DNA of 64,000 nucleotides. Source: Laceyella sacchari. GTDB taxonomy: Bacteria; Bacillota; Bacilli; Thermoactinomycetales; Thermoactinomycetaceae. Positions 44,895 through 53,930 of this stretch are shown here, in pieces. The translations under genes were made by a program, and so were the position numbers. Each line of letters begins with the position of its first letter. Position 1 is the first letter of the stretch. The DNA is taken from contig NZ_SMDD01000001.1 of NCBI RefSeq assembly GCF_004343255.1, positions 632,577-696,576 on the forward strand, written 5' to 3'. Under the pieces are notes generated by a model that was given only the letters and a program-made list of their open reading frames with translations, did not search any database and had not been told where the DNA came from.

Positions 44895-46049
44895 TTATGG
44901 TGTTTTCCATCCGTGGGGATGGATGAGATAGGCGGTTCCATTGGAATGCTTTAGGAAAGCGCTTTCAAACTCCTTTCGTCCATAGGTGAAGCGTACCTGG
45001 TCATCGGCGGGACCGGCAGGATCGTTGACGAGCACATTGCCATCACGATCGAAGCCACGGATGACCAAAAGATGGCCATTGGAACGGGAGATGGGGGCGC
45101 CTGGCAACTCACCTGGTCCAAAAGCGATGCTGGCAATTACGGGGATACCCGCTCGAATCCAAGGTTCTACCTCGCTTAAGCTTCTGAAGCGGACTACTTT
45201 GGCATCTAAGCCCTGGGATGCAGCATATGCCGTGTTGTACGGCCAGTTGCCCGCTCCGTCATATACATAATCCCACACCTTGCTGACGACATGGGGAACG
45301 GGTTGGTCCCATTCCGTATGGCCGGTCACCCTTGCCCAATAGGCCATAACCATGGACGTGGAAGTGGGGGAGCACCACACTTCGCCGCCATCTGGGAAGA
45401 CCATCTGTGAGCGTGTCGGCACATCCAAGGCTTTGTTTATCCCGCGGCTGGGGAATGTGCCAGGTTCGTCTTGTCCATTGGAGAAGGCCACCCCATAAGC
45501 GCGCAAGCTTGGCGTCTTTGCAGGGTCTGTTGTAAACAGCTTGATCCGCGTCTGATAAGCTGTGGCCGAGCTTTTTAAAATCAGTGTGTCTGTGGCGACG
45601 CGACCGTGATCATCCCCTTGTCCCGAAACGGAATGGCGCTTAAAAGGCTGATCGTGTTCAAGCCAGACGCCCATGGAATACCACTTTGTCCAGTAACCAT
45701 TCACCTTGGCGCGAAGTTCGACCTCAATCCAAGTGTTGACCGGGGTGTTGGCTTGCCAAGAGACAATGGCTTCATTGAAACGGTGATGGGAAATTGGAGA
45801 AAGCCATTGACCGTAGTAATAAGTGCCTTGATTGTATCGCCCGGTTGAATCGGTACCTTGTCGAAGCCGGTTTGCATCCAGTAGCAATCGACCGCCTTTG
45901 GTGCGAGTGCCGCTGAAAGAGCCGAAGATGAAGCGGGTTGTCTCCACATACTTTTTGTTGCTTGAAGCGGCGTGGGCGTTGGCTGAATGGGGGACAAAAA
46001 GTAAACTGAGCACCATCGTCGCAACAACACAAACGATCCACGTGCGCAT
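44895..46049 (-). CDS. Secreted C39-family (papain-like) peptidase
   Basis: This 384-residue protein has a signal peptide (TWIVCVVATMVLSLLFVPHS, NAHA). An N-terminal beta-sandwich-like region (about 35-200) precedes a peptidase C39-like domain with the nucleophile Cys in GGEVWCSPTSTSMVMAYWA, the His in SNGHLLVIRGF and the Asn/Asp in VLVNDPAG. It may cleave peptides or cell-wall stems; target unknown. ATG at 46049 has GGAAGGGG upstream. Confidence 0.9.
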   Translation of the reverse strand: MRTWIVCVVATMVLSLLFVPHSANAHAASSNKKYVETTRFIFGSFSGTRTKGGRLLLDANRLRQGTDSTGRYNQGTYYYGQWLSPISHHRFNEAIVSWQANTPVNTWIEVELRAKVNGYWTKWYSMGVWLEHDQPFKRHSVSGQGDDHGRVATDTLILKSSATAYQTRIKLFTTDPAKTPSLRAYGVAFSNGQDEPGTFPSRGINKALDVPTRSQMVFPDGGEVWCSPTSTSMVMAYWARVTGHTEWDQPVPHVVSKVWDYVYDGAGNWPYNTAYAASQGLDAKVVRFRSLSEVEPWIRAGIPVIASIAFGPGELPGAPISRSNGHLLVIRGFDRDGNVLVNDPAGPADDQVRFTYGRKEFESAFLKHSNGTAYLIHPHGWKTP

Positions 46050-46195
46050 GGCAAAAACCCCTTCCTTCAGCGAGATGTGTGGTGATGCGATATTATTGTA
46101 TAATAAATTAATTGTTAATTGAATCTATTATGAAAATATAATCTATTTATGATTCTTTCTTTTTCTTAGGAAGGGTTTTGCTGGAAAGAGGGTTT

Positions 46196-46239
46196 GATCC
46201 CTGGAGGCGCGGTGAGTAGGACGAGTTCCTCCAGGGATC
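46196..46239. terminator. Hairpin downstream of speE
   Basis: GATCCCTGGAGG and CCTCCAGGGATC form a perfect 12-bp stem around a 20-nt loop, five bases from the speE stop codon. On the minus strand it is followed by AAACCCTCTTTCC, so the U-tract is poor. Confidence 0.65.
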
Positions 46240-46244
46240 GACGG

Positions 46245-47093
46245 TTACTTTGTGCGTAAGAACTCTGGCAATTCGAAACAAGTGCGCAAGATCGCGTCGT
46301 TTACATACTTGGTCTTTTTGTCGAATGGTTTTTCCGGCAATGCCTGATGTTTTTTTGAACCAAGTGTGAAACTCCAAAATCCGCCGGGATAGGTTGGTAC
46401 AGTTGCCGTGTAAATTTTGTGGATGGGGAACAATTGTTTGATGTGTTTCACGGTTTGTTCCATGATTTCGCGGTGGAAGAGTGGAGATTGGCTTTGGCAT
46501 ACCATTAATCCGTCTTCTTTTAATGCATCGTGGATGTTCCGATAAAAATCATATTCAAACAATTGTTTGGCCGGTCCGATGGGATCGGAAGAGTCGACGA
46601 TGATCACATCGTAATGGTTTTTCATTTCTTTCACATGCACCATGCCGTCGGCATAAATGAAATGAACCCGCGGATCAGCCAAATTACCGGAGACGGCGGG
46701 AAGATGCTCTTTGCATACTTTGACCACCATTTCATCGATTTCCACCATATCGATGTGTTTGACCCCGTCGTACTTGGCTGCTTCCCGGGCTGCACCGCAG
46801 TCGCCACCGCCGATGATGAGGACGCGCTCGGGATTGGGATGGATCGACAATGGAATGTGTGTAATCATTTCGTTATAGATGTGTCCGTCCAAAGAAGTGG
46901 TTTGTACGACCCCATCCAACACCAGCATACGGCCAAAATCATAGGAATCCAAAATCATGACATGTTGGAATTCTGATTGGGAAGAGAAGATCACGTCTTT
47001 GATGCGGTAACTGATTTTCATGTTTTCCCGCTCATCTTCCACGAGCCACAGATCTTGATTGATGCGCTGCAAGAATTTTGGCATATCATTCAT
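46245..47093 (-). CDS. speE: Spermidine synthase
   Basis: This 282-residue aminopropyltransferase transfers aminopropyl from decarboxylated SAM to putrescine. Motifs include LDGVVQTTSLDGHIYNEMITHIP, VLIIGGGDCGAAREAAKYD (dcSAM binding), MVEIDEMVV and the catalytic Asp in VDSSDPIGPAKQLFE. ATG at 47093 follows AAGGAGG. speD and speB are not adjacent. Confidence 0.95.
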   Translation of the reverse strand: MNDMPKFLQRINQDLWLVEDERENMKISYRIKDVIFSSQSEFQHVMILDSYDFGRMLVLDGVVQTTSLDGHIYNEMITHIPLSIHPNPERVLIIGGGDCGAAREAAKYDGVKHIDMVEIDEMVVKVCKEHLPAVSGNLADPRVHFIYADGMVHVKEMKNHYDVIIVDSSDPIGPAKQLFEYDFYRNIHDALKEDGLMVCQSQSPLFHREIMEQTVKHIKQLFPIHKIYTATVPTYPGGFWSFTLGSKKHQALPEKPFDKKTKYVNDAILRTCFELPEFLRTK

Positions 47094-47205
47094 GTGGATA
47101 CAACCTCCTTGGGTGATGCAAGGTTACAAAAAGACATTTTAGCAGATGTGATGCCTTTTTTGCAGGGGAGATTGAGAAAGCACTGTCAAAAGGAGTGAAG
47201 AGAGA

Positions 47206-47601
47206 GTGATATTGCTATTTGTATACGGCAGTTTGCGGCGCGGGATGCGAAATGCTTCCCTTTTGCGCAAGGCACGCTTGATCGCGGAAAAAGCTTGGAT
47301 AAGCGGCACGCTGTATGACACCGGCTACGGATATCCGGGATTGGTCACAGGTAGCAAACGCGTATGGGGAGAAGTGTACCAAGTCTCCAATCAAGAGTTG
47401 AGATGGATTGATCAGTTGGAGGATTATCACGGAACCGGCCATCCCGATAATCTGTATGAGCGGATCACTGTGACAGTGAGGTCGCCGGATAGGCAATATA
47501 CCGCATACACTTACGTCTATGTTGATGCGGATGGGTTGAAAGAAAGGGGGATGGTAATTCCAGAAGGGGATTGGGTTAAGTATGTGAGAAGCCGATATTA
47601 G
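47206..47601 (+). CDS. Gamma-glutamylcyclotransferase-like (AIG2/YtfP family) protein
   Basis: This 131-residue protein has LLFVYGSLRRGMRN at the start (the phosphate-binding YGSL motif), SGTLYDTGYGYPGLV, and VWGEVYQVSNQELRWIDQLEDYHG with the catalytic Glu in the LE/DxxEG-like segment. Members cleave gamma-glutamyl amines. GTG at 47206 follows AGGAG at 47191-47195. Divergent from speE. Confidence 0.85.
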   Translation: MILLFVYGSLRRGMRNASLLRKARLIAEKAWISGTLYDTGYGYPGLVTGSKRVWGEVYQVSNQELRWIDQLEDYHGTGHPDNLYERITVTVRSPDRQYTAYTYVYVDADGLKERGMVIPEGDWVKYVRSRY

Positions 47602-47866
47602 TCTGGAAGGATCGTTTCGCTTTTGCACATTGAACCGTATCCCGGTGCGAAAAACTGTTCGCATTTGTCACGCGCCCATTTTTTTAATATACTTTTTGTC
47701 AATGGAACCTATTTAGTGTCATTGTTGAACGGCCGCGAATCGATGAGTGGATGTCAGCGATGAAAGCGAAAGAGCCGATGGGCCGAGGGGCAGATTCAAA
47801 CCTGCCTCCACTCACAACTAACATTTATGTCAACACCCTTGACGTGGGGCTTTAAAGGAGTGCTTT
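47602..47866. other. Intergenic region upstream of the MarR gene
   Basis: About 265 bp with no ORF. A short hairpin (GGGGCAG ... CTGCCTC, about 47785-47810) is present; its loop resembles a T-loop but no complete tRNA can be folded. Nothing else is recognised. Confidence 0.45.
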
Positions 47867-48316
47867 ATGAATAAACATCAACCCTTGTCACCAGAAACGG
47901 TAAACGAGATTGAGCGGCTCTTACGCGAGATCAGCGTGATTGTGAAGCGAAAAGGCAGAGACATTTTAAATCATTTTCCGATCACCCCGCCGCAATTTAA
48001 CGCGCTGTTGTGGCTGTATGAAGACGGCGACATGACCATCGGCGAATTGAGCCAGAAGATGTTTTTGGCATGCAGCACAATGACCGATCTGATTGATCGC
48101 ATGGAGAAAAACGGGGTGGTCGAGCGTGTGAGGGATGAACGGGATCGGCGCGTCGTTCGGATCCATCTGTTGGAAAAAGGTAGAGAAATTATCGATGAAG
48201 TGATGAAAACGCGACGCCAATATCTTTCCGAGATTTTGTCCCATCTGTCCGACGAAGAGGCATTGCATATGAAAAAGTATCTGTCTGTATTGCATGAAGA
48301 GATGAAAAAGTCTTAA
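47867..48316 (+). CDS. MarR-family transcriptional regulator (YsmB-like)
   Basis: This 149-residue winged-helix regulator contains FPITPPQFNALLWLYEDGDMTIGELSQKMFLACSTMTDLIDRMEKNGVVERVRDERDRRVVRIHLLEKG, the complete MarR core. In Bacillus subtilis ysmB sits immediately before racE-gerM-rph, and the order here is the same. ATG at 47867 follows AAAGGAG. Confidence 0.92.
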   Translation: MNKHQPLSPETVNEIERLLREISVIVKRKGRDILNHFPITPPQFNALLWLYEDGDMTIGELSQKMFLACSTMTDLIDRMEKNGVVERVRDERDRRVVRIHLLEKGREIIDEVMKTRRQYLSEILSHLSDEEALHMKKYLSVLHEEMKKS

Positions 48317-48322
48317 ATCCAT

Positions 48323-48354
48323 TCCCTCTTGTGCCAAAGAGGGAGATTTTTTTT
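48323..48354 (+). terminator. Terminator of the MarR gene
   Basis: TCCCTCTT and AAGAGGGA form an 8-bp stem, followed by GATTTTTTTT. Confidence 0.88.
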
Positions 48355-48480
48355 GATGCGATGCCCGTTTTCCCACGCTCTTGTAAGGCGGGGCGTTCAT
48401 TGAAAAAGGCTTTTGACATAACCGATATACTGTTTATTGCAAAAAGAACAGTGTAGCGATGATTGGGGATGAATGTGAAC

Positions 48481-49323
48481 ATGACAGTTTCAGCAACGGA
48501 GCGTGCCATTGGTATTCTGGATTCGGGAGTTGGGGGCTTGACGGTCGCCAGAGAGGTGATGAGACAACTTCCTCGCGAGACAATCTATTATGTGGGGGAT
48601 ACCGCGCGTTGCCCATATGGACCGCGCAGTACAGAAGAAGTACGACGTTATACCCTGGAAATCGTCGAGTTTTTGATGAGCCAGCCGCTAAAAGCGATCC
48701 TCATCGCTTGTAACACGGCAACGGCCGCAGCCCTGCAATCAGTGAGAGAAAGAGTGTCTGTTCCCGTGCTGGGAGTGATTGAGCCAGGGGCGCGTGCTGC
48801 GATCAAAGTGACCCAAAACCATGTGGTGGGAGTGATCGGAACGCAAGGAACGATTGAAAGCGGGGCGTATGAGCAAGCCCTCCGCCGCATCCATCCCCAC
48901 TTGACAGTGCACAGCTTGGCCTGTCCAGCTTTTGTCCCGTTGGTGGAGAGTGGATATCGGCGTACGGAGCTGGCTGATCGGATTGTGCATGACACCTTGC
49001 AACCGCTGCATAAAACAGGGCTGGACACGTTAATTTTGGGGTGCACCCATTATCCGTTGTTGGCTGACGCGGTGCAGAAGGCGATGGGGCCGGATGTTAA
49101 TATCATCAGTTCGGCAGAAGAAACTGCGGTTGAACTAAGCACCATCTTGCAACATCAGGGGTTATTGACCATGATGAAAGCACCGCGCCATCGTTTCTTC
49201 ACTACCGGAGAAGCTGAACCGTTTGCCCGGATCGCCGAAGATTGGTTTGGCTACCCGATTGAAGTGGAGCAGATCACGCTGAGTGAGTCCGATGCGGCTG
49301 GCATGAAAACGCAAACCTGGTGA
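48481..49323 (+). CDS. murI: Glutamate racemase
   Basis: This enzyme of about 280 residues makes D-glutamate for peptidoglycan. Both catalytic cysteines are present (IACNTATAAAL and LGCTHYPLL), together with ILDSGVGGLTVAREV and GDTARCPYGPRS. Start is uncertain: ATG 48481 is used here, but ATG 48469 and TTG 48463 are in frame and the only purine-rich site (GGGG at 48465-48468) sits between them. First gene of the murI-gerM-rph-xtp run. Confidence 0.94.
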   Translation: MTVSATERAIGILDSGVGGLTVAREVMRQLPRETIYYVGDTARCPYGPRSTEEVRRYTLEIVEFLMSQPLKAILIACNTATAAALQSVRERVSVPVLGVIEPGARAAIKVTQNHVVGVIGTQGTIESGAYEQALRRIHPHLTVHSLACPAFVPLVESGYRRTELADRIVHDTLQPLHKTGLDTLILGCTHYPLLADAVQKAMGPDVNIISSAEETAVELSTILQHQGLLTMMKAPRHRFFTTGEAEPFARIAEDWFGYPIEVEQITLSESDAAGMKTQTW

Positions 49324-49379
49324 TTTTTCAGCCTGACGCCTGCCATTCGCGCAAATATTTACGAAAAGAGAGTGCTAAA

Positions 49380-49430
49380 ATCCCTCCAAGACCGTATACA
49401 TGTTACTACCATGACTTGTCCTGGAGGGAT
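49380..49430 (+). promoter_or_regulatory. Inverted repeat that sequesters the gerM ribosome binding site
   Basis: ATCCCTCCA at 49380-49388 is exactly complementary to TGGAGGGAT at 49422-49430, which contains the GGAGGG site of gerM (ATG at 49436). In RNA the ribosome binding site would be paired in a stem with a 33-nt loop. This could limit translation until the stem opens. Confidence 0.5.
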
Positions 49431-49435
49431 ATGCA

Positions 49436-50470
49436 ATGTCGAATTCACTGATAAAAAGGTCGTTCGCATGGCTGATTCTGCCGTTGATGCTCACTGGCTG
49501 TACTTGGGGGGACAAACCCGCTTCCCAAGCGATCGATCCTCCGCCGACCAACGCCAAGCTGGATGCTGAACCGGTCGCCGTCAAGCGGGCTGAGGTGAAA
49601 AAAGGGCGGGGGACCGAGCTTTATTTCTTGACGGATGCCGGCTATGTCGTACCCTATACAGTGGAGGTGCCGGCTACCAAGGAAGTGGCTAAAGCGGCGA
49701 TGCGTCTGATGGTGAAAGGCGAAGCCGGTGAACAAATGCTGCCTGCGGGGTTTGAGCCGATATTGCCGAAAAACACCAAGATCAAGGCCCTAAACATTGA
49801 AGATGGCACGGCGACAGTCGATTTTTCGAAAGAATTTCTCAATTATCCCGCCGACCTGGAAGAAAAGGTATTGAGTGCGGTCACTTGGACATTGACCGGT
49901 TTCCCAAAAGTGAAAGAAGTCAACATCTGGGTAGAGGGAAAACCGCTGGCTGAGATGCCGAAGAAAAAAACGCCCGCTCTCCGTCTCACCCGTAACCGTG
50001 GCATCAACCTGGAAAGGGCTGAAGGGATTGACATCTCGAACAGCATGCCCGTGACACTTTATTTCTTGGGGCAAACACCAGACAATGAGGTGTATTATGT
50101 CCCCGTCACCCGGATGGTTAATCGGACGGAAAATGTGGCCCAGGCAACCCTTTCTGAATTAATCAAGGGTCCAAGTCAACAATCCTCCCTCTCCAGCGCC
50201 ATCGATCAAACATTGCAAGTGAACAAGGTGAGTGTCAACAAGAACATGGTTGTCGCTGATGTGGGTGAACAGTTGTTGCAATACAGCGCGGATCATCGCG
50301 CCTCCAAAGACGCCGTCGGTGCGCTGGTTCTGTCCCTGACGGAGAACACAGGGTTAAAGCAAGTGAAGTTGACTGTCAACGGCAAACAAAATGTGAGCGT
50401 CTCCGGGAGCGCAGGGGATTTGACCAAGCCGGTCATGCGGCCGGAAAAAATCAATCCGCAATCGATGTAA
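49436..50470 (+). CDS. gerM: GerMN-domain spore germination lipoprotein GerM
   Basis: This 344-residue lipoprotein has a lipobox LMLTGC (Cys about 22) and two GerMN domains (about 60-170 and 205-315), each with the pattern ELYFLTDAGYVVPYTVEVP / TLYFLGQTPDNEVYYVPVTR followed by VSVNKNMVVADVG-type strands. GerM acts in the mother cell side of the sporulation channel and in germination. ATG follows GGAGGG. Confidence 0.93.
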   Translation: MSNSLIKRSFAWLILPLMLTGCTWGDKPASQAIDPPPTNAKLDAEPVAVKRAEVKKGRGTELYFLTDAGYVVPYTVEVPATKEVAKAAMRLMVKGEAGEQMLPAGFEPILPKNTKIKALNIEDGTATVDFSKEFLNYPADLEEKVLSAVTWTLTGFPKVKEVNIWVEGKPLAEMPKKKTPALRLTRNRGINLERAEGIDISNSMPVTLYFLGQTPDNEVYYVPVTRMVNRTENVAQATLSELIKGPSQQSSLSSAIDQTLQVNKVSVNKNMVVADVGEQLLQYSADHRASKDAVGALVLSLTENTGLKQVKLTVNGKQNVSVSGSAGDLTKPVMRPEKINPQSM

Positions 50471-50499
50471 AAAAACATAGGAACCAGAGAGATTTACAC

Positions 50500-50528
50500 A
50501 GGAATGATCACAACGTCATTCCTTTTTT
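50500..50528 (+). terminator. Terminator of gerM
   Basis: AGGAATGA and TCATTCCT form an 8-bp stem with an 8-nt loop, followed by TTTTT. Confidence 0.88.
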
Positions 50529-50597
50529 GTTTTCACATTCGGAAATTGAACATCGGGTATGCTATACTTAAGGGACTTCACACAGGAGGGGACATCA

Positions 50598-51353
50598 TTG
50601 AGAGTAGATGGACGTGCACTTGATGAGCTAAGAAAAGTAGAGATGGAGCGTCACTACATCAAACACGCGGAAGGCTCTGTCTACATATCTGTTGGGGATA
50701 CGCGCGTACTGTGCACTGCTACAGTTGAAGATCGCGTGCCTCCGTTTTTGCGCAACTCCGGCAAGGGTTGGATCACCGCTGAATATTCTATGTTGCCCCG
50801 CGCGACCCAAACCCGGACGATCCGTGAGGCCAGTAAAGGAAAACTGGGTGGCCGCACCATGGAAATCCAGCGCTTGATCGGCCGGGCTTTGCGCTCCGTA
50901 GTCGATTTGAACGCGTTGGGTGAACGGACGCTGTGGATTGATTGTGATGTTATTCAAGCGGATGGCGGAACCAGAACAGCATCGATTACCGGCGCGTTCA
51001 TAGCCATGGTTGACGCATTGGTTCCCCTTGTTAAAAACGGCACACTCCCTGTGTTACCGATCAAGGATTTCTTGGCGGCCACCAGTGTGGGAATCATCGA
51101 TGGGCAGCCATGCCTTGATCTTTGTTATGAAGAAGATTCCAGTGCGATTGTCGACATGAACATTGTTATGACTGGTGAAGGCAAATATGTGGAAGTGCAA
51201 GGTACGGGAGAGGAAGCCCCATTTTCGCCCGAAGAGTTGAACCAGCTTTTGACATTGGCAAAAAAAGGGACAGATGAATTGATTGCGTTGCAAAGCGAGC
51301 TGTTGGGAGAAGACGCGCAGTTGATCGGGGCTCAAAAAACAAGCAAATCCTAG
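50598..51353 (+). CDS. rph: Ribonuclease PH
   Basis: This 251-residue phosphorolytic 3'-5' exoribonuclease trims tRNA 3' ends. Signatures are [71 protein letters not shown] and [23 protein letters not shown] start at 50598 is chosen because AGGAGGGG lies 8 bases upstream and the family sequence begins there; the frame from 50559 is too long. Confidence 0.95.
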   Translation: MRVDGRALDELRKVEMERHYIKHAEGSVYISVGDTRVLCTATVEDRVPPFLRNSGKGWITAEYSMLPRATQTRTIREASKGKLGGRTMEIQRLIGRALRSVVDLNALGERTLWIDCDVIQADGGTRTASITGAFIAMVDALVPLVKNGTLPVLPIKDFLAATSVGIIDGQPCLDLCYEEDSSAIVDMNIVMTGEGKYVEVQGTGEEAPFSPEELNQLLTLAKKGTDELIALQSELLGEDAQLIGAQKTSKS

Positions 51354-51565
51354 CGGTTTGATTGTTTCTCAAAAGGTTCGCAAACCGCGGTGGGGCCAAT
51401 CGGCGTGGCATAGGTAAGAGAAGGAAAGTTAGGCACATGCGATTGGTTCCACCATGGTGGTGCGGAGAGAGGTCGCTTCCGGCCATGCATTCGGCAAGGG
51501 TGAGTCCATGAACATGGGGCATGGGCTTTTTCTTGATAAAAATAAAGAAGAAAGGGTGGCGCCGA

Positions 51566-52198
51566 GTGAAAAAACGATGGCCGTTTCCCTATATCATCAT
51601 CGCAACTAAAAACAAAGGTAAGTTGAAACAATTTGCTGACCTTTTTCAAGATCATCTCCATCTCAGGGTAAAAGGATTGGATGAGTTTCCGCAATTACCG
51701 GAAATCGTGGAAGATCGGGACACTTTTGAGGGAAACGCCCTTAAAAAAGCGGAAACCATTGCTGCTGCCCTGCAGGCGCCTGTCATTTCCGATGATTCTG
51801 GGTTGGTTGTCCCCGCTTTGCATGGTGCACCTGGTATTTACTCTGCCCGATACGCCGGGGAAGGTGCGACAGATGAAGCCAACAACGAGAAATTGCTGGC
51901 GGAGATGAGCGAGGTGCCTGATGAGCAACGACAGGGCAAGTATGTTTGCGCCATGGCGCTGGCTGTTCCGGGTGAGGAGAGCCAAGTGGTGCGCGGGGAG
52001 TGTCACGGTGTCATCACGCGTCAACCTCGCGGGCAGGAGGGGTTTGGCTATGATCCGCTGTTTTATGTTCCGGAAGAAGGGAAGACGATGGCTGAGCTTC
52101 CCAAGGAACGCAAATACCGGATCAGCCACCGCGCCAAAGCGACGGAAAAACTGATCCAGCTATTGAAGGCTCAATATGATTTTGACGGTGAGGAGTGA
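51566..52198 (+). CDS. XTP/dITP diphosphatase (RdgB/Ham1 family)
   Basis: This 210-residue pyrophosphatase removes non-canonical purine NTPs. It has IIIATKNKGKLKQF (the substrate-binding T/SxNxxK), EDRDTFEGNALKKAE, ISDDSGLVVPALHGAPGIYSARYAG and GFGYDPLFYVPE. GTG at 51566 is preceded by AAAGGGTGG; the frame from 51521 reaches into a U-rich leader. Its Bacillus counterpart is ysnA. The stop is 5 bp before the next start. Confidence 0.94.
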   Translation: MKKRWPFPYIIIATKNKGKLKQFADLFQDHLHLRVKGLDEFPQLPEIVEDRDTFEGNALKKAETIAAALQAPVISDDSGLVVPALHGAPGIYSARYAGEGATDEANNEKLLAEMSEVPDEQRQGKYVCAMALAVPGEESQVVRGECHGVITRQPRGQEGFGYDPLFYVPEEGKTMAELPKERKYRISHRAKATEKLIQLLKAQYDFDGEE

Positions 52199-52203
52199 GC
52201 TTG

Positions 52204-52707
52204 ATGAGAGTGCTAATCATAAGCGATTCTCACGGCGAAGCGAAGCTGTTAAACGAAATCGTCAAGCGGGTCAAAGCCGATCATGTGATTCACTGCGGGG
52301 ATTTCTGTACGGATGAAGCGGAGTTGCCCAAAGTGCCGCTCACCGTGGTGCGTGGGAATTGCGATTGGGAGCAGGTTCCCCAAGAACAAATCTGGGAAGG
52401 TGAAGGAGTGCGTTTTTTCATCACCCACGGTCATAAATACCAAGTGAAAACGACGCCATTGCCCATGCGCTACCGGACGGAAGAGGTGGGAGCGCAGATT
52501 GGCTGTTTTGGACATTCCCACTTTCCATTTTGTGAAAAAGTGGGCGAGGTGTTGCTGATCAATCCGGGAAGCATTTCTTACCCTCGAGGGTTTCCACATG
52601 CCACCTACGCCGTGTTGGAGAAAACCGACAAAAAGCTGGCAGTGACCTATTATAAAACGGACGGGACGTTGATTACCGCACGCGGCTATGAGGAATCTTG
52701 GGCATAA
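52204..52707 (+). CDS. YfcE/MJ0936-type metallophosphodiesterase
   Basis: This 167-residue protein has the calcineurin-like metal-binding motifs ISDSHG, HCGDFC, VRGNCD, ITHGHKY and GHSHFP. ATG at 52204 follows AGGAG eight bases upstream. It matches Bacillus ysnB in position, downstream of rph and the dITPase gene. Physiological substrate unknown. Confidence 0.92.
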   Translation: MRVLIISDSHGEAKLLNEIVKRVKADHVIHCGDFCTDEAELPKVPLTVVRGNCDWEQVPQEQIWEGEGVRFFITHGHKYQVKTTPLPMRYRTEEVGAQIGCFGHSHFPFCEKVGEVLLINPGSISYPRGFPHATYAVLEKTDKKLAVTYYKTDGTLITARGYEESWA

Positions 52708-52863
52708 ATGAAGCAGAGCCGGGCTTTGCAGGAACCATGGCCTGGCTTTGCGCATAAATTGGAATGGAAAAAGAAAAATTAGCAAAAAAAAAGTCTTGAC
52801 GAAGTGTTCTTAGATGAGTTAATATAATTTTGTCGCTGATGCGATATCATTGATATTCAACAT

Positions 52864-52940
52864 GTCCCAGTAGCTCAGCTGGATAGAGCAGCGGCCTTCT
52901 AAGCCGTCGGTCGGGAGTTCGAATCTTCCCTGGGACGCCA
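52864..52940 (+). tRNA. tRNA-Arg (anticodon TCT)
   Basis: A complete 77-nt cloverleaf: acceptor GTCCCAG/CTGGGAC, D arm GCTC/GAGC, anticodon arm GCGGC-CTTCTAA-GCCGT, T arm GGGAG-TTCGAAT-CTTCC, discriminator G and encoded CCA. Confidence 0.97.
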
Positions 52941-52953
52941 AATCAGTTTACCG

Positions 52954-53006
52954 AATACACTTACCTTAGCCGTGTGTTGCATGTTGCTAAGGTAAGTGTA
53001 TTTTTT
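52954..53006 (+). terminator. Terminator of the tRNA-Arg gene
   Basis: A perfect 17-bp stem (arms 52954-52970 and 52986-53002, beginning AATACACTTACC) with a 15-nt loop is followed by TTTT. Confidence 0.93.
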
Positions 53007-53188
53007 ATGTCGAGAAAAGCTGGCGAGTAACCAGACGGAATGATCGTAAACAGATGGACGGATTCGTTTGCCACAAGTGAATATGATTAATGAAGTAGTC
53101 AGTTCAAAACTCTGTATTTAAATGACGAATGAGTTAAAATAATTTTATTTAAAGTACGTTTTAAAATAAATCATGGGGCTATTCTCGT

Positions 53189-53600
53189 GAGAACTGAGCA
53201 AGTTAATATTCGACCAATGGAAGAGCAAGATAAAGAGAGATCGAAAAGCTATGGAAGATGCACAAAAACAAGCATCTTTAGAAGCTGTCAATAACCCTGA
53301 ATCTAACATTTTTGTTGCCGAAGACTCAAACGGTTTGTTTTTGGGATATATCCAGCTCGGAGAATTTACGGACTCGTTCACTAAGACTAAACAAGGGTTG
53401 ATTCAATAGCAGTAGCCAAAGAAGCCGAAGGGAAAGGAGTCGGCAAGTCTTTAATGCGCTTTGCTGAGAAGTGGGCAAAAGAACAAGGATATGGAACAAT
53501 TGTATTGTATGTTTTCGCAAATAACAAAAAGGCGCGTAGTCTGTATGAAAAAATGAATTATACAGAGGAAACGATTAAATATGTGAAAATACTGGACTAA
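53189..53600 (+). pseudogene. GNAT acetyltransferase pseudogene with frameshifts
   Basis: Plus-strand frames together spell a GNAT protein: VRTEQVNIRPMEEQDKE, then in a second frame MEDAQKQASLEAV ... IFVAEDSNGLFLGYIQLGEF, then in a third frame DSIAVAKEAEGKGVGKSLMRFAEKWAKEQGYGTIVLYVF ... ARSLYEKMNYTEE. The motif-A glycine signature is intact. At least two frameshifts (near 53245 and near 53396) break the reading frame; each is a small indel, so inactivation looks recent, unless they are sequencing errors. Confidence 0.85.
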
Positions 53601-53831
53601 TCAGGATGACGGCCGAAAAATTTTCTGAAGTCTAAAATCGACGGTATGTTCATTCGTATAGGCGATGATCGGATACAGGTGCCGATCAGCGGCATACGCC
53701 AAATCAGAATATATATAGCATCATGTCGGTGTTGTGCTGCATGAATCAATATCAAACAACGGATAAGCTGCCTAAAGGGCGGTTTTTTTGTAAATAAACA
53801 TAAGCCATTTTCCATTCAACCGAGTGGGAAA
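53601..53831. other. Intergenic region after the GNAT pseudogene
   Basis: About 230 bp. A weak plus-strand terminator (GCTGCC ... GGGCGGTTTTTTT, about 53767-53789) lies here. A perfect hairpin, AAGCCATTTTCC / GGAAAATGGCTT (53802-53838), probably ends the minus-strand XRE-TPR transcript. Confidence 0.5.
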
Positions 53832-53909
53832 ATGGCTTCACGTTCACAGAAATTTGTTTTATTGGCGATCGGGCTCGTCATCGTTGTCTTCTCTTGGCAG
53901 GCGCACTAA
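53832..53909 (+). CDS. Candidate 25-residue hydrophobic micro-ORF convergent with the XRE-TPR gene
   Basis: ATG at 53832 opens a 25-codon frame: a short basic N-terminus (MASRSQK), a hydrophobic core (FVLLAIGLVIVVFS) and a tail WQAH. That is the architecture of small exported pheromone precursors or of a short membrane peptide. The ribosome binding site is weak (GAGTGGG) and the ATG lies in one arm of a hairpin. It is antisense to the other micro-ORF and touches the 3' end region of the regulator gene. Coding status is speculative. Confidence 0.3.
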   Translation: MASRSQKFVLLAIGLVIVVFSWQAH

Positions 53910-53930
53910 GGCGGAAATGTCATACCTCAT
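53859..53930 (-). CDS. Candidate 23-residue micro-ORF overlapping the 3' end of the XRE-TPR gene
   Basis: ATG at 53930 lies inside the last codons of the regulator gene in another frame, seven bases after GAGGAGG, one of the best ribosome binding sites in the window. The peptide begins MRYDISALVRLP and ends in an acidic run (REDNDDEPDRQ). It has no hydrophobic signal. The position, overlapping the end of a TPR regulator gene on the same strand, is where phr-type peptide genes lie after rap genes. Confidence 0.4.
   Translation of the reverse strand: MRYDISALVRLPREDNDDEPDRQ

Noticed and set aside
47780-47815. Possible tRNA because of a T-arm-like hairpin
   Set aside because: The loop is 8 nt instead of 7 and no acceptor, D or anticodon arms can be folded upstream.
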